This document shows, in pieces, positions 24,381-32,017 of a stretch of 35,725 nt of DNA. The translations under genes were made by a program, and so were the position numbers. Every line of letters starts with the position of its first letter. Position 1 is the stretch's first letter. Below the pieces are notes generated by a model. It was not told where the DNA came from, did not search any database, and was given only the letters and a program-made list of their open reading frames with translations. Source of the DNA: Flavobacterium sp. (lineage in GTDB: Bacteria > Bacteroidota > Bacteroidia > Flavobacteriales > Flavobacteriaceae); NCBI GenBank assembly GCA_030591585.1, contig JAUVAS010000023.1, positions 1-35,725 on the forward strand, given 5' to 3'.

Positions 24381-25481
24381 CTAATCTTGCCATTCTGCAA
24401 TAAAAAGATTGGTATCGTGACCTCCGCCATTATTTCTGTTAGAAGAAAAAATTAAATACTTCCCGTCATTAGAAAATACAGGGAAGGCATCAAAAGTTTC
24501 TCCGTGAGTGATGCGTTTAAGGTTTTTTCCGTCGGTATCAATCATATATAAATTAAATGGGAAACCTTTCTCTGCTTCATAGTTTGAAGAGAATAATACT
24601 TTGTCACCAGATGGTAAAAAGAATGGACTCCAGTTAGCGTTTCCTAAGTTGGTAAGTTGACGCATATCGCTTCCATCTGCATTACAAATATAAAGTTCCA
24701 TATCTGTAGGCTCTACTAATCCTTCAGCAAGTAACCCTTTATATTTTGCTATTTCTTCTTCGGTTTTTGGTCGAGAAGATCTAAAAATTAATTTAGTTCC
24801 GTCAGGTGAGAAGAAAGCCCCCCCATCATAACCTAATTCGTTAGTGATTTGTGTTACATCACTTCCGTCTAAATTCATTGTAAATAACTCTAAGTCACCA
24901 CTTCTGGTTGAAGTAAATACAATTTTATCACCCTTTGGCGAAACAGTTGCCTCTGCATCATAACCGGGTTCGTTGGTTAATTGTGCTGTAATATTTCCAT
25001 CTAAATCTGCTACAAAAATGTCAAAACTATCATACACTGGCCAAACATATCTTCCGTTTTTACGAAGCGGAACTTCTGGGCAAGCCTCGTCAACTAAATG
25101 TGTAGACGCATAAACAAAACTCTTATTGTCTGGTAAGAAATATGCACAAGTGGTACGACCTTTTCCCGTACTTACCATTGGAGGTTTAGAGTCTTTAAAA
25201 ACATCTTCAGCATTCATTAAAAACATCTGGTCACATTCTAGTCCCCATTCTTTATTATTGGACTGAAAGATTAATTGTTTGTCGTCAAAACTCCAGTAAG
25301 CTTCGGCATTATCACCGCCAAAAGTTACTTGTTTCATCGATTTAAAATGAATCTCTTCAGGGTATATTAATGTTGTATTTATGGTTTCTCCTGCAATAGC
25401 TTCGGTAGAAGCTGTGTTCGTTTTATTTTCTTTACAAGAAAAAATAAATAAAACTAGTAATAAAATTGGGATGCGTTTCAT
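24381..25481 (-). CDS. TolB-like beta-propeller lipoprotein
   Basis: 366 residues from the ATG at 25481. MKRIPILLLVLFIFSCKENK is a lipoprotein signal peptide with lipid-modified Cys16. The rest has repeated PD40/TolB-propeller blades: GYDAEATVSPKGDKIVFTST, GYDGGAFFSPDGTKLIFRSS, NWSPFFLPSGDKVLFSSN and FDAFPVFSNDGKYLIFSSN. These fold into a beta-propeller in the periplasm or on the outer membrane. No catalytic domain is seen, so it probably binds a protein or a ligand. A -7 box (25500-25507, minus) lies 18 nt upstream. It is divergently transcribed from the M28 peptidase, which may share its location. Confidence 0.88.
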   Translation of the reverse strand: MKRIPILLLVLFIFSCKENKTNTASTEAIAGETINTTLIYPEEIHFKSMKQVTFGGDNAEAYWSFDDKQLIFQSNNKEWGLECDQMFLMNAEDVFKDSKPPMVSTGKGRTTCAYFLPDNKSFVYASTHLVDEACPEVPLRKNGRYVWPVYDSFDIFVADLDGNITAQLTNEPGYDAEATVSPKGDKIVFTSTRSGDLELFTMNLDGSDVTQITNELGYDGGAFFSPDGTKLIFRSSRPKTEEEIAKYKGLLAEGLVEPTDMELYICNADGSDMRQLTNLGNANWSPFFLPSGDKVLFSSNYEAEKGFPFNLYMIDTDGKNLKRITHGETFDAFPVFSNDGKYLIFSSNRNNGGGHDTNLFIAEWQD

Positions 25482-25499
25482 AATTAGATTAATTTTGCA

Positions 25500-25507
25500 C
25501 AAAAATA
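25500..25507 (-). promoter_or_regulatory. -7 promoter element of the propeller lipoprotein
   Basis: The complement reads TATTTTTG, 18 nt before the ATG. The TTG inside this box opens an apparent longer frame that should be ignored. Confidence 0.5.
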
Positions 25508-25574
25508 ACGAATTAAAATCGTTGTAAATAGTGATTTTTAGTAAATAATAACGAATATTTAAAAAAAAATAACG

Positions 25575-26804
25575 ATGAAAGTATTTTATGTGATTGCAAT
25601 GACGCTATTGTTGATTTCTTGTAAAACTGAAACTCCAGTAAAAGAGGTTTCAATGAAAGATGATGTTACTTTTTTGGCTTCAGATTCTTTAAAAGGGCGT
25701 AGAACAGGAACCGAATATGAACGTATGGCGGCAAAATATCTAGCACAGCGTTTTGAAGACTTAGGGTTAGAACCAAAAGGAACTGAGGGTTATTTTCAAG
25801 AATTTACCTTTAAAGATAAAACCAATCCTCATGAGGATATTACCTATGTAAAAAATGCGGGAGATAGCACAACGACTGCAGTAAATGTAGTGGGATATAT
25901 AAATAATAATGCAGAAAACACCATTGTAATTGGAGCGCATTACGACCATTTAGGAATGGGCGGAGAAGGATCTTTACACCGTGGAAAAGAAAATGAAATT
26001 CATAATGGTGCCGATGATAATGCTAGTGGTGTTGCGGTTATGTTGAATTTGGCGAAAGGGATACAAGGTAAAAACACCAACAATAATTATTTATTTATCG
26101 CATTTTCGGGAGAGGAAATAGGATTATTAGGTTCTAATTATTATGTTAAAAATCCAACAATTGATACCAAGAAAGTAAACTATATGATTAATATGGATAT
26201 GGTTGGACGTTTAAATGACGAAAGAGCCATTGCGATTTATGGTGTGGGTACTTCACCAAAATTTAGTCAGGCTTTGTTTGCTAATAATAAAGATTTTAAA
26301 CTTACTGAAAAAGAATCGGGAGTTGGGCCAAGTGATCATACTTCGTTTTATTTATCTGATATGCCTGTGCTTCATTTCTTTACTGGGCAACATGAAGATT
26401 ACCACAGACCAGGCGATGATGTAGAAAAAGTCAATTTTGAAGGAATGGAAGATATTACCCAATATTTGTTGGCTATTATCACAGATTTGGATGATGATGG
26501 GAAATTAGAATTCAGAAAAACTAAAAATGAAAGTGATGAAACCCCAGATTTTAAAGTAACATTGGGAGTAGTGCCAGATTATTTGTACGATGGAAAAGGA
26601 ATGCGAATAGATGGTGTTAGTGAAGACAAGCCAGCTCAAGGAGCAGGAATGCAAAAAGGTGATGTGGTTGTAAAAGTTGGTGACTATGTAATAGAAGATA
26701 TGATGAGCTATATGAAATCATTGTCAAAGTTTGAAAAAGGACAAAAAACGATGGTGTTGGTAGAAAGAGATGGAGAAACAATAGAACTTGAAGTGACTTG
26801 GTAA
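25575..26804 (+). CDS. M28 family zinc peptidase lipoprotein with C-terminal PDZ domain
   Basis: 409 residues. MKVFYVIAMTLLLISCKTE is a lipoprotein signal with Cys16. An M28 aminopeptidase domain follows. Zinc ligands and catalytic residues are visible: H122 (GAHYDHLG), D147 (NGADDNASG), E180/E181 (FSGEEIGLLGS), D208 (NMDMVGR) and H277 (YHRPGDD). A PDZ domain fills about 325-409 (IDGVSEDKPAQGAGMQKGDV). The expected role is release of amino acids from peptides in the periplasm or at the cell surface. It is divergent from the propeller lipoprotein and has a strong terminator after it. Confidence 0.94.
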   Translation: MKVFYVIAMTLLLISCKTETPVKEVSMKDDVTFLASDSLKGRRTGTEYERMAAKYLAQRFEDLGLEPKGTEGYFQEFTFKDKTNPHEDITYVKNAGDSTTTAVNVVGYINNNAENTIVIGAHYDHLGMGGEGSLHRGKENEIHNGADDNASGVAVMLNLAKGIQGKNTNNNYLFIAFSGEEIGLLGSNYYVKNPTIDTKKVNYMINMDMVGRLNDERAIAIYGVGTSPKFSQALFANNKDFKLTEKESGVGPSDHTSFYLSDMPVLHFFTGQHEDYHRPGDDVEKVNFEGMEDITQYLLAIITDLDDDGKLEFRKTKNESDETPDFKVTLGVVPDYLYDGKGMRIDGVSEDKPAQGAGMQKGDVVVKVGDYVIEDMMSYMKSLSKFEKGQKTMVLVERDGETIELEVTW

Positions 26805-26828
26805 AATAAGAAATCAAAGAATAATTAT

Positions 26829-26860
26829 AAAGGCTTTCTACATAGAAGGCCTTTTCTTAT
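26829..26860. terminator. Bidirectional terminator between M28 and acyltransferase genes
   Basis: AAAGGCTTTCTA (26829-26840) pairs with TAGAAGGCCTTT (26843-26854) with one G-T pair, then T-rich sequence. It overlaps the last codons of the convergent minus-strand gene at 26857. Confidence 0.8.
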
Positions 26861-27888
26861 TTAATGCGTAACGTGATTAAAGGGAGAAGAATACCAATTA
26901 ATAAAAATGTCAATCCAATAGTTTTTCCGAAGAGTAAACAAGTTATCAAAAGTCCAAGAGCCAAATAAATTGGTGTGATAGAAATTATTAAAGCATACCT
27001 AAATGTGGCAATATATTCTTCTTCTTTTATTTTTGGAAAAGCTACTTTTCTCCATATAAAATAAGGTATAAAGTAAAATATCTTTACTAACATTTTAAAA
27101 AACGGAAACAAGATAGAATCTTTTTTCACCTTCTTACCTGTATAGTTGAAACCATTTTCAAGAGATTTATTCACTTCAATGGGATTGGTGAAGTCTACTT
27201 GTAATTCGGAAAGTTTTTTGATTGAATTATCATATTCTGTAATAGATTCAATGTGAGTTGTTAATTTCTCCATTTCAGTAGAAATAGCATTGGATAAATC
27301 ATTAAAATCGATAGACTCACCATTCCAAAACTGATTTGGTGAAATATGATTTCCAAAATAAACCGACATAGAATCCCCGTATTCTTTTGGGTTTTGGTAG
27401 TTGACTCCTACAGGAATAATAACGATTTCAGTTTTAGGATATTTATTGAATGTTTCTTCTAATATTCTAGAGATTCCTTTTTTTAAAGGTCTTACTTTTC
27501 GGTTTAAATGGTGACTTCCTTCAGGAAAAAGAAGGATTGATTTTTTTTTATGAAGTAATTCAGCGCAAGTCGAAAAGGTTTTAAAATTCTTTTGTATGGT
27601 ATTCACTCCATCCCGTATTCTATACACCGGAAGCATTTGAAAACTATGCAATATTTTAGCAGCAGTTGGGTTTTTAAAAACTGCAGCTTGTGTAAGAAAA
27701 TAATTTTTCCGAGTGCTTTTTATGGAAATAAGTAAAGGGTCTAATAAGGCATTTTGATGGTTCGATAAATAAATTACTGCTTTGTCTTTCGGTATTTCAT
27801 CTAAAAAAACGGCTTCATTTTTTTTGTAATAAAATTTTAAACCAATTGTGATATAGAACTGAACAAAACTGAACCAAAGTTGTTGCAA
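26857..27888 (-). CDS. PlsC-like lysophospholipid/glycerol-phosphate acyltransferase
   Basis: 343 residues. The catalytic motif is NHQNALLDP, with H44 and D50 separated by five residues instead of the usual four. That spacing is also found in the Gat1/Gat2-like branch of the LPLAT superfamily. FPEGSHHLNR (121-130) and IIPVGVNY (~154-161) are the substrate and later motifs. Two hydrophobic segments near 270-340 anchor the C terminus. The expected reaction is acyl transfer to glycerol-3-phosphate or a lysophospholipid. The start is TTG at 27888, since no ATG occurs before the catalytic motif. It lies 12 nt after the BASS transporter gene and is probably in its operon. Confidence 0.82.
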   Translation of the reverse strand: MQQLWFSFVQFYITIGLKFYYKKNEAVFLDEIPKDKAVIYLSNHQNALLDPLLISIKSTRKNYFLTQAAVFKNPTAAKILHSFQMLPVYRIRDGVNTIQKNFKTFSTCAELLHKKKSILLFPEGSHHLNRKVRPLKKGISRILEETFNKYPKTEIVIIPVGVNYQNPKEYGDSMSVYFGNHISPNQFWNGESIDFNDLSNAISTEMEKLTTHIESITEYDNSIKKLSELQVDFTNPIEVNKSLENGFNYTGKKVKKDSILFPFFKMLVKIFYFIPYFIWRKVAFPKIKEEEYIATFRYALIISITPIYLALGLLITCLLFGKTIGLTFLLIGILLPLITLRIK

Positions 27889-27900
27889 AATAATAATTTT

Positions 27901-28800
27901 TTAAATTCTTTTTTTAGACCAAAAAGTTGCTAAAGTTAATCCTGAAACAATGTGCCAAATCCCCCAAAAAGCTGCTAGAATTGCCATTCCGCCTAAGCCA
28001 TCAAAAAAGGTGAAAATTAATAATAGCGCTAGGCCAGAATTTTGTATTCCAGTTTCAATTGCCAAAGTACGTCTATTTCTTTTTGATAGCCTTGCAAATC
28101 TTGCAACATTATAGCCCAGTAATAATGCTACTATATTATGTGTAATTACAATGAATAATACATAATGAATATATTTAATAAAAATACTGGTATTCTTTGA
28201 TACTGCCAAAACAATGAGGAGTAGAAAGAAAATTATAGAACCTACTTTAAAGTATGGGGCTATTTTTTTTGCGAATTTTGGAAAGTAATGACTTACAAAC
28301 ATTCCTAAAATTAAAGGTACTCCTAAAAGCAACGAAATAACTTTAACCATTTCTAATGGCGATATAGAAACGGAGCTAATAATTGTGGATGTTGGAGCAT
28401 ATAATCCAGACCAAAACTGAAAATTAAAAGGAGTCATCACTATAGCAAATAAGGTTGCAATAGCTGTTAAACTAACAGATAGTGCAGTATTACCTTTTGC
28501 GTAATTGGTCATAAAATTTGAAATATTTCCGCCAGGACACGCAGCAACCATAAACATTCCCAAAGCGATACTAGGTATTGGTTTTATTATTAAAACTAAT
28601 AAAAATGTAAGAGCAGGAAGAAGTATAAATTGAGATAAAACTCCCGCCAAAACACTTTTTGGGTTTTTGATTATTCTCAAAAAATCTGAAAGTTTAATAT
28701 CTAGCGCAACACCAAACATTATAATGGCTAGTGTTAGATTGAGGAAGAACAATCCATCTACATCAAAATTTATTTTTACGCTATCTAATTCTTGTTGCAT
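27901..28800 (-). CDS. Bile acid:sodium symporter (BASS) family transporter
   Basis: 299 residues with about nine or ten membrane helices. The conserved ACPGGNISNFMTNYAKGNTA in the first half and ETGIQNSGLALLL in the second match the two crossed helix regions that bind sodium and substrate in the ASBT/BASS fold. The substrate is uncertain: bacterial members carry pantoate, pyruvate, glycolate or other organic anions, and bile acids are unlikely here. It lies between the LpxR-like gene (60 nt upstream) and the acyltransferase (12 nt downstream). Confidence 0.9.
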   Translation of the reverse strand: MQQELDSVKINFDVDGLFFLNLTLAIIMFGVALDIKLSDFLRIIKNPKSVLAGVLSQFILLPALTFLLVLIIKPIPSIALGMFMVAACPGGNISNFMTNYAKGNTALSVSLTAIATLFAIVMTPFNFQFWSGLYAPTSTIISSVSISPLEMVKVISLLLGVPLILGMFVSHYFPKFAKKIAPYFKVGSIIFFLLLIVLAVSKNTSIFIKYIHYVLFIVITHNIVALLLGYNVARFARLSKRNRRTLAIETGIQNSGLALLLIFTFFDGLGGMAILAAFWGIWHIVSGLTLATFWSKKRI

Positions 28801-28860
28801 ACAGGTTCTAAATGTAGTAAAATAGAATTAAAAAATAAACTCTAATAATTAAAGTTAATA

Positions 28861-29766
28861 CTAAAAATTTCTAGCTAAAGATAATGTGACAAACATATGA
28901 AAATCAGTTTTTTTAGTTTCAGGGCTATTGAAATTATAAAAGAATTTAAAATCATTTCGTCCCCAACGATAGTACATTTCAATATTATAAATAAAGAAAT
29001 TTTGATAAGGTTCAACTAAAAGAAGGGAAGAGTCTTTAACTAAATTTCCTTCTAGCATTGTGTCGTGAATAACATATCTGTAACCAGTTCTTATTGCAAA
29101 AAACAGCTCATTTTTTAATTTTCCTAATTGGTTATAAGCTGTGCTTTTATATAATGGATTTCTTTTCCCAAAATAAAACACAACGTCTTGCTGTAAATAA
29201 ACATCTTTAGATCCAAATGCAATTGTTGGGCTTAAGGCAAAATAAACGCTAAAAGGATTAGGGTTTAATTTCCATTCTCTAATATAGTTTCCGTAAAAAT
29301 TAAATGTCACCCCATTTTTTATTTGCCCTTGCCAAGTTGCAGTTCTGGAATCTTCTGTAGCGGTTTCATGAAATAAATTTTGAAGCCCCTCAGCTCCAGA
29401 AATTGGTCCTATAACACCTATAGAAGATGTGAAATCAAATAGCCAATTAGCATTTGCAATTGTATGTTGATAATTAATCCCTAGAAAACCCGCATAAGGG
29501 CGGTCATATTTACTAATATCTGTTTCTTCTAAATCTGTGGGGGTGTAAATTTCTTGACTTAAATAAAAACTATTTTGCCTTTTATAAACCGTGTCTTTTT
29601 TGTTTTCATCAAGAATTCTGTAAACTATAAAATTTCCAGTTGAATAATACCTGTCTGTAAAATGAAGAAAATCATTATCATGTCTTAGTTCAAATTGTTG
29701 GGTGTAAATTTTTTCTGAATAACCTTCTTTAGCATTTATTTGACCTAGTAAATTCGAAATGTTCAA
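28861..29766 (-). CDS. LpxR-like outer-membrane lipid A deacylase family protein
   Basis: 301 residues from TTG at 29766, the first NTG codon in frame. The family marks are HDNDFLHFTDRYYSTGNF (DND at 30-32), DRPYAGFLGINYQ (88-100) and GPISGAEGLQNLFHE with H132. They match the LpxR/DUF2219 barrel, whose best-known member removes 3'-acyl chains from lipid A. The C terminus ends in Phe (SLARNF), as in outer-membrane barrels. The frame stays open upstream to the stop of the preceding gene. Its codons 29823-29767 encode KNIIDNKITYLLFCVIGLL, which continues into NISNLLGQINA as a normal signal peptide. The true start is therefore probably a rare ATT/ATA near 29823-29812, or the start codon has been lost. 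Confidence 0.82.
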   Translation of the reverse strand: MNISNLLGQINAKEGYSEKIYTQQFELRHDNDFLHFTDRYYSTGNFIVYRILDENKKDTVYKRQNSFYLSQEIYTPTDLEETDISKYDRPYAGFLGINYQHTIANANWLFDFTSSIGVIGPISGAEGLQNLFHETATEDSRTATWQGQIKNGVTFNFYGNYIREWKLNPNPFSVYFALSPTIAFGSKDVYLQQDVVFYFGKRNPLYKSTAYNQLGKLKNELFFAIRTGYRYVIHDTMLEGNLVKDSSLLLVEPYQNFFIYNIEMYYRWGRNDFKFFYNFNSPETKKTDFHMFVTLSLARNF

Positions 29767-29823
29767 TAATCCAATTACACAAAATAGTAAATATGTAATT
29801 TTATTATCGATTATATTTTTAAT

Positions 29824-31313
29824 TTAAACTTTACTTGTTAGACTTTTGAAAAATACAAAACCAAAACCAATAAAGAGCATTAAATGGAAAGGAAATAATC
29901 CAAAATCTCCTCCCTGATCACCTACAATAAAAGCACTATACATTCCAAAAGCAAAGTAGATTGTTAATAGTCCTTCTATAATTACATTGGGAGATATGTT
30001 TTTGGAAAGGTATTTGTTATTCTTCCAGCTTCCTTTTATAGAATTAACATTGAATTTTGGTGTGCGAATAAAATCACTTTTTTTGCCAAAATGCCCTTCA
30101 ATTACTGCAATAGAATTATGAAGTGAAAAACCCATAGCAATAGAGAAAAAAGCAAAAAACATTCCTATATATTTTATAAATTGTTTAAATCCGCCACCAT
30201 AAATACTTTTGAAAGTAAACCAATAACAAGCAAAGAAAATTAGTGTGCTTATCACGAAAAAACTCATCGCAAAAAAGTAATATTTTAAATGCTCATATTC
30301 ATTTTTTATATACAACATTGGGATGCTTAAAATACCAACAATTAAAATGTTTAAAAACATAGTGCTGTTCAATAAATGAAGCAGTCCATGGATTTTAGTT
30401 TTAAAAGGAATGTTTTTACTTTTTAAAACGTTCCATTTCATTTTCTGAAAATTTTCTGCACCTCCTTTATTCCATCTAAATTGTTGGGATCTTGCAGCAC
30501 TAATTACAATCGGGAGTTCTGCAAGGGTTTCAATGTCTTCTAAATATTTAAATTTCCAGTTTTTTAACTGTGCTCGATAACTTAAGTCAAGATCCTCGGT
30601 TAAGGTGTCACCTTCCCAATTACCAGCATCGAGAATACAATCTTTGCGCCAAACACCAGCAGTGCCGTTGAAGTTAATAAAATGTCCTTTACTATTTCTG
30701 CCAACTTGCTCCAATGTAAAATGTGTATCTAATGCAAATGCCTGAACCCTGGTGAGTAGTGAAAATTTTCTATTTAAATGCCCCCAGCGTGTTTGAACGA
30801 CCCCTATTTGTGAATTTTTAAAATATGGAATAGTACGAAGTAACCAGTCTTCTTGTGGAAGGAAGTCAGCGTCAAAAATAGCAATAAACTCTCCTTTTGC
30901 TGCGGTAAGTCCCTCTTTTAAGGCACCGGCTTTAAAACCAATTCTATTTTCTCTAGAAATATGTTGAATATCAAGTCCAGTTTTTTGTAACTCTAGAATT
31001 TGTTTGGCTGTTGTATCAAACGATTCATCTGTAGAATCATCAAGAACTTGAATCTCTAGCTTGTTTTTTGGATACTCCATTTTTACAATATTATTTAGCA
31101 AACGTTCCATCACATATTTCTCATTATACACAGGAAGTTGAATAGTGACAAAAGGAATTTCTTCAGGATTTGAAAAATCAAATTTTCGGCAAGTATCCTT
31201 TTTTTTTTGGCTTTTAAATAATTGAAAAGCAAGTTAAGTTGTGCCAACGAATACATGAAAATAAGTATTAGAGCAACGGAATAAACGATGATAATGATGG
31301 TTTCTAGAATCAT
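29824..31313 (-). CDS. Cellulose-synthase-like family 2 glycosyltransferase, split by a frameshift at an A10 tract
   Basis: The N terminus starts at ATG 31313 (MILETIIIIVYSVALILIFM, one membrane helix, then FNYLKAKKK). The rest lies in another frame: one extra A in the ten-A run (minus strand of 31199-31208) would join it to a coherent reading ending in PFVTIQLPVYNEKYVMERLL. The rest of the protein has DDSTDES, FDADF, TEDLDLSYR and QQFRWNKGG, the D,D,D,QxxRW set of processive GT2 enzymes, and four to six C-terminal membrane helices. An apparent start at 31131 is a GTG that encodes the Val of PVYNE inside the catalytic fold, so it is not genuine. The ATG overlaps the upstream gene's stop by 4 nt (ATGA). 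Donor and polymer are unknown. Confidence 0.85.
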
Positions 31314-32017
31314 TTTTTAAATGAATATTTAAATATCCAAAGTAAAATTTTAACGCCCGCAAATATAGCACCTTTTACCGTTCCAGATACTTTTGAGATT
31401 CCTATTCTGTTTCGGTAATTTACAGGAATTTCAACATAAGAATAGTTCTTTTTTAAAACTTTTAATTGCATCTCAACCGTCCAACCATAGGTCTTGTCTT
31501 CCATATTTAAGGTCAATAATTTATCATATTTAATGGCTCTAAAAGGGCCTAAATCTGTAAATTTTGCGTTAAAAAACAGCTTCATTAAATTTGTAGCTAA
31601 CCAGTTTCCAAATATTTGGGGAGTTGTCATCGCGCCTTTTTCTCTTAATTCTGAAACTCTTGAGCCAATGACAAAGTCGATATCTTTTTCAATTATGGGA
31701 GCTATTATTTTGGAGAGCTCTTCAGGATAATCACTGTAATCTCCATCTAAAAATACGATGATATCTGGTTTTGTCCCGAGACTTCGGGATTGTTTAGAAA
31801 TATAGTTCATTCCTAATAAACAAGCGTATCCATATCCTTTTCTTTCTTCGGTTAATACAGTTGCGCCAGCTTCTTTTGCAATGCTAATAGTATTGTCTGT
31901 TGAGTTGTTATTGACTACGATTACTTCAGAAACGATTTCAGGAATATCCTTAATTACTAGACCAATAGAAGCCTCTTCGTTATAAGCAGGGATGATAACT
32001 TTAATAATGTGTTTCAT
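31310..32017 (-). CDS. DPM1/DPS-like family 2 glycosyltransferase
   Basis: 235 residues. The GT-A fold begins KVIIPAYNEEASIGLVIKDI and has VNNNSTDNT, EERKGYGYACLLGM and the metal-binding FLDGDYSDYPEEL (DGD 91-93). Then come GSRVSELREKGAM and YGWTVEMQLKVLKK, as in dolichyl/undecaprenyl-phosphate mannose (glucose) synthases. There is one C-terminal hydrophobic stretch. The likely product is a polyprenyl-phosphate sugar that a GT-C enzyme such as that at 22966-24363 could use. The start overlaps the upstream stop as TAATG and the stop overlaps the next ATG as ATGA. Residues 76-84 (QSRSLGTKP) are encoded by an inserted palindrome. Confidence 0.88.
   Translation of the reverse strand: MKHIIKVIIPAYNEEASIGLVIKDIPEIVSEVIVVNNNSTDNTISIAKEAGATVLTEERKGYGYACLLGMNYISKQSRSLGTKPDIIVFLDGDYSDYPEELSKIIAPIIEKDIDFVIGSRVSELREKGAMTTPQIFGNWLATNLMKLFFNAKFTDLGPFRAIKYDKLLTLNMEDKTYGWTVEMQLKVLKKNYSYVEIPVNYRNRIGISKVSGTVKGAIFAGVKILLWIFKYSFKK
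31774..31789. repeat. Palindromic repeat inside the DPM1-like gene, in frame
   Basis: TCCCGA (31774-31779) and TCGGGA (31784-31789) form a perfect six-base stem around GACT. TCCCGAAGTCTCGGGA (minus strand) is a motif I know as frequent between flavobacterial genes. It adds SRSLG just before the conserved PDIIVFLDGD strand. Confidence 0.6.

Noticed and set aside
29824-31131. Treating the glycosyltransferase as a complete gene starting at 31131
   Set aside because: The start would be the GTG for Val in PVYNE, inside the first strand-loop of the catalytic fold, while upstream sequence in two frames encodes the missing N terminus.
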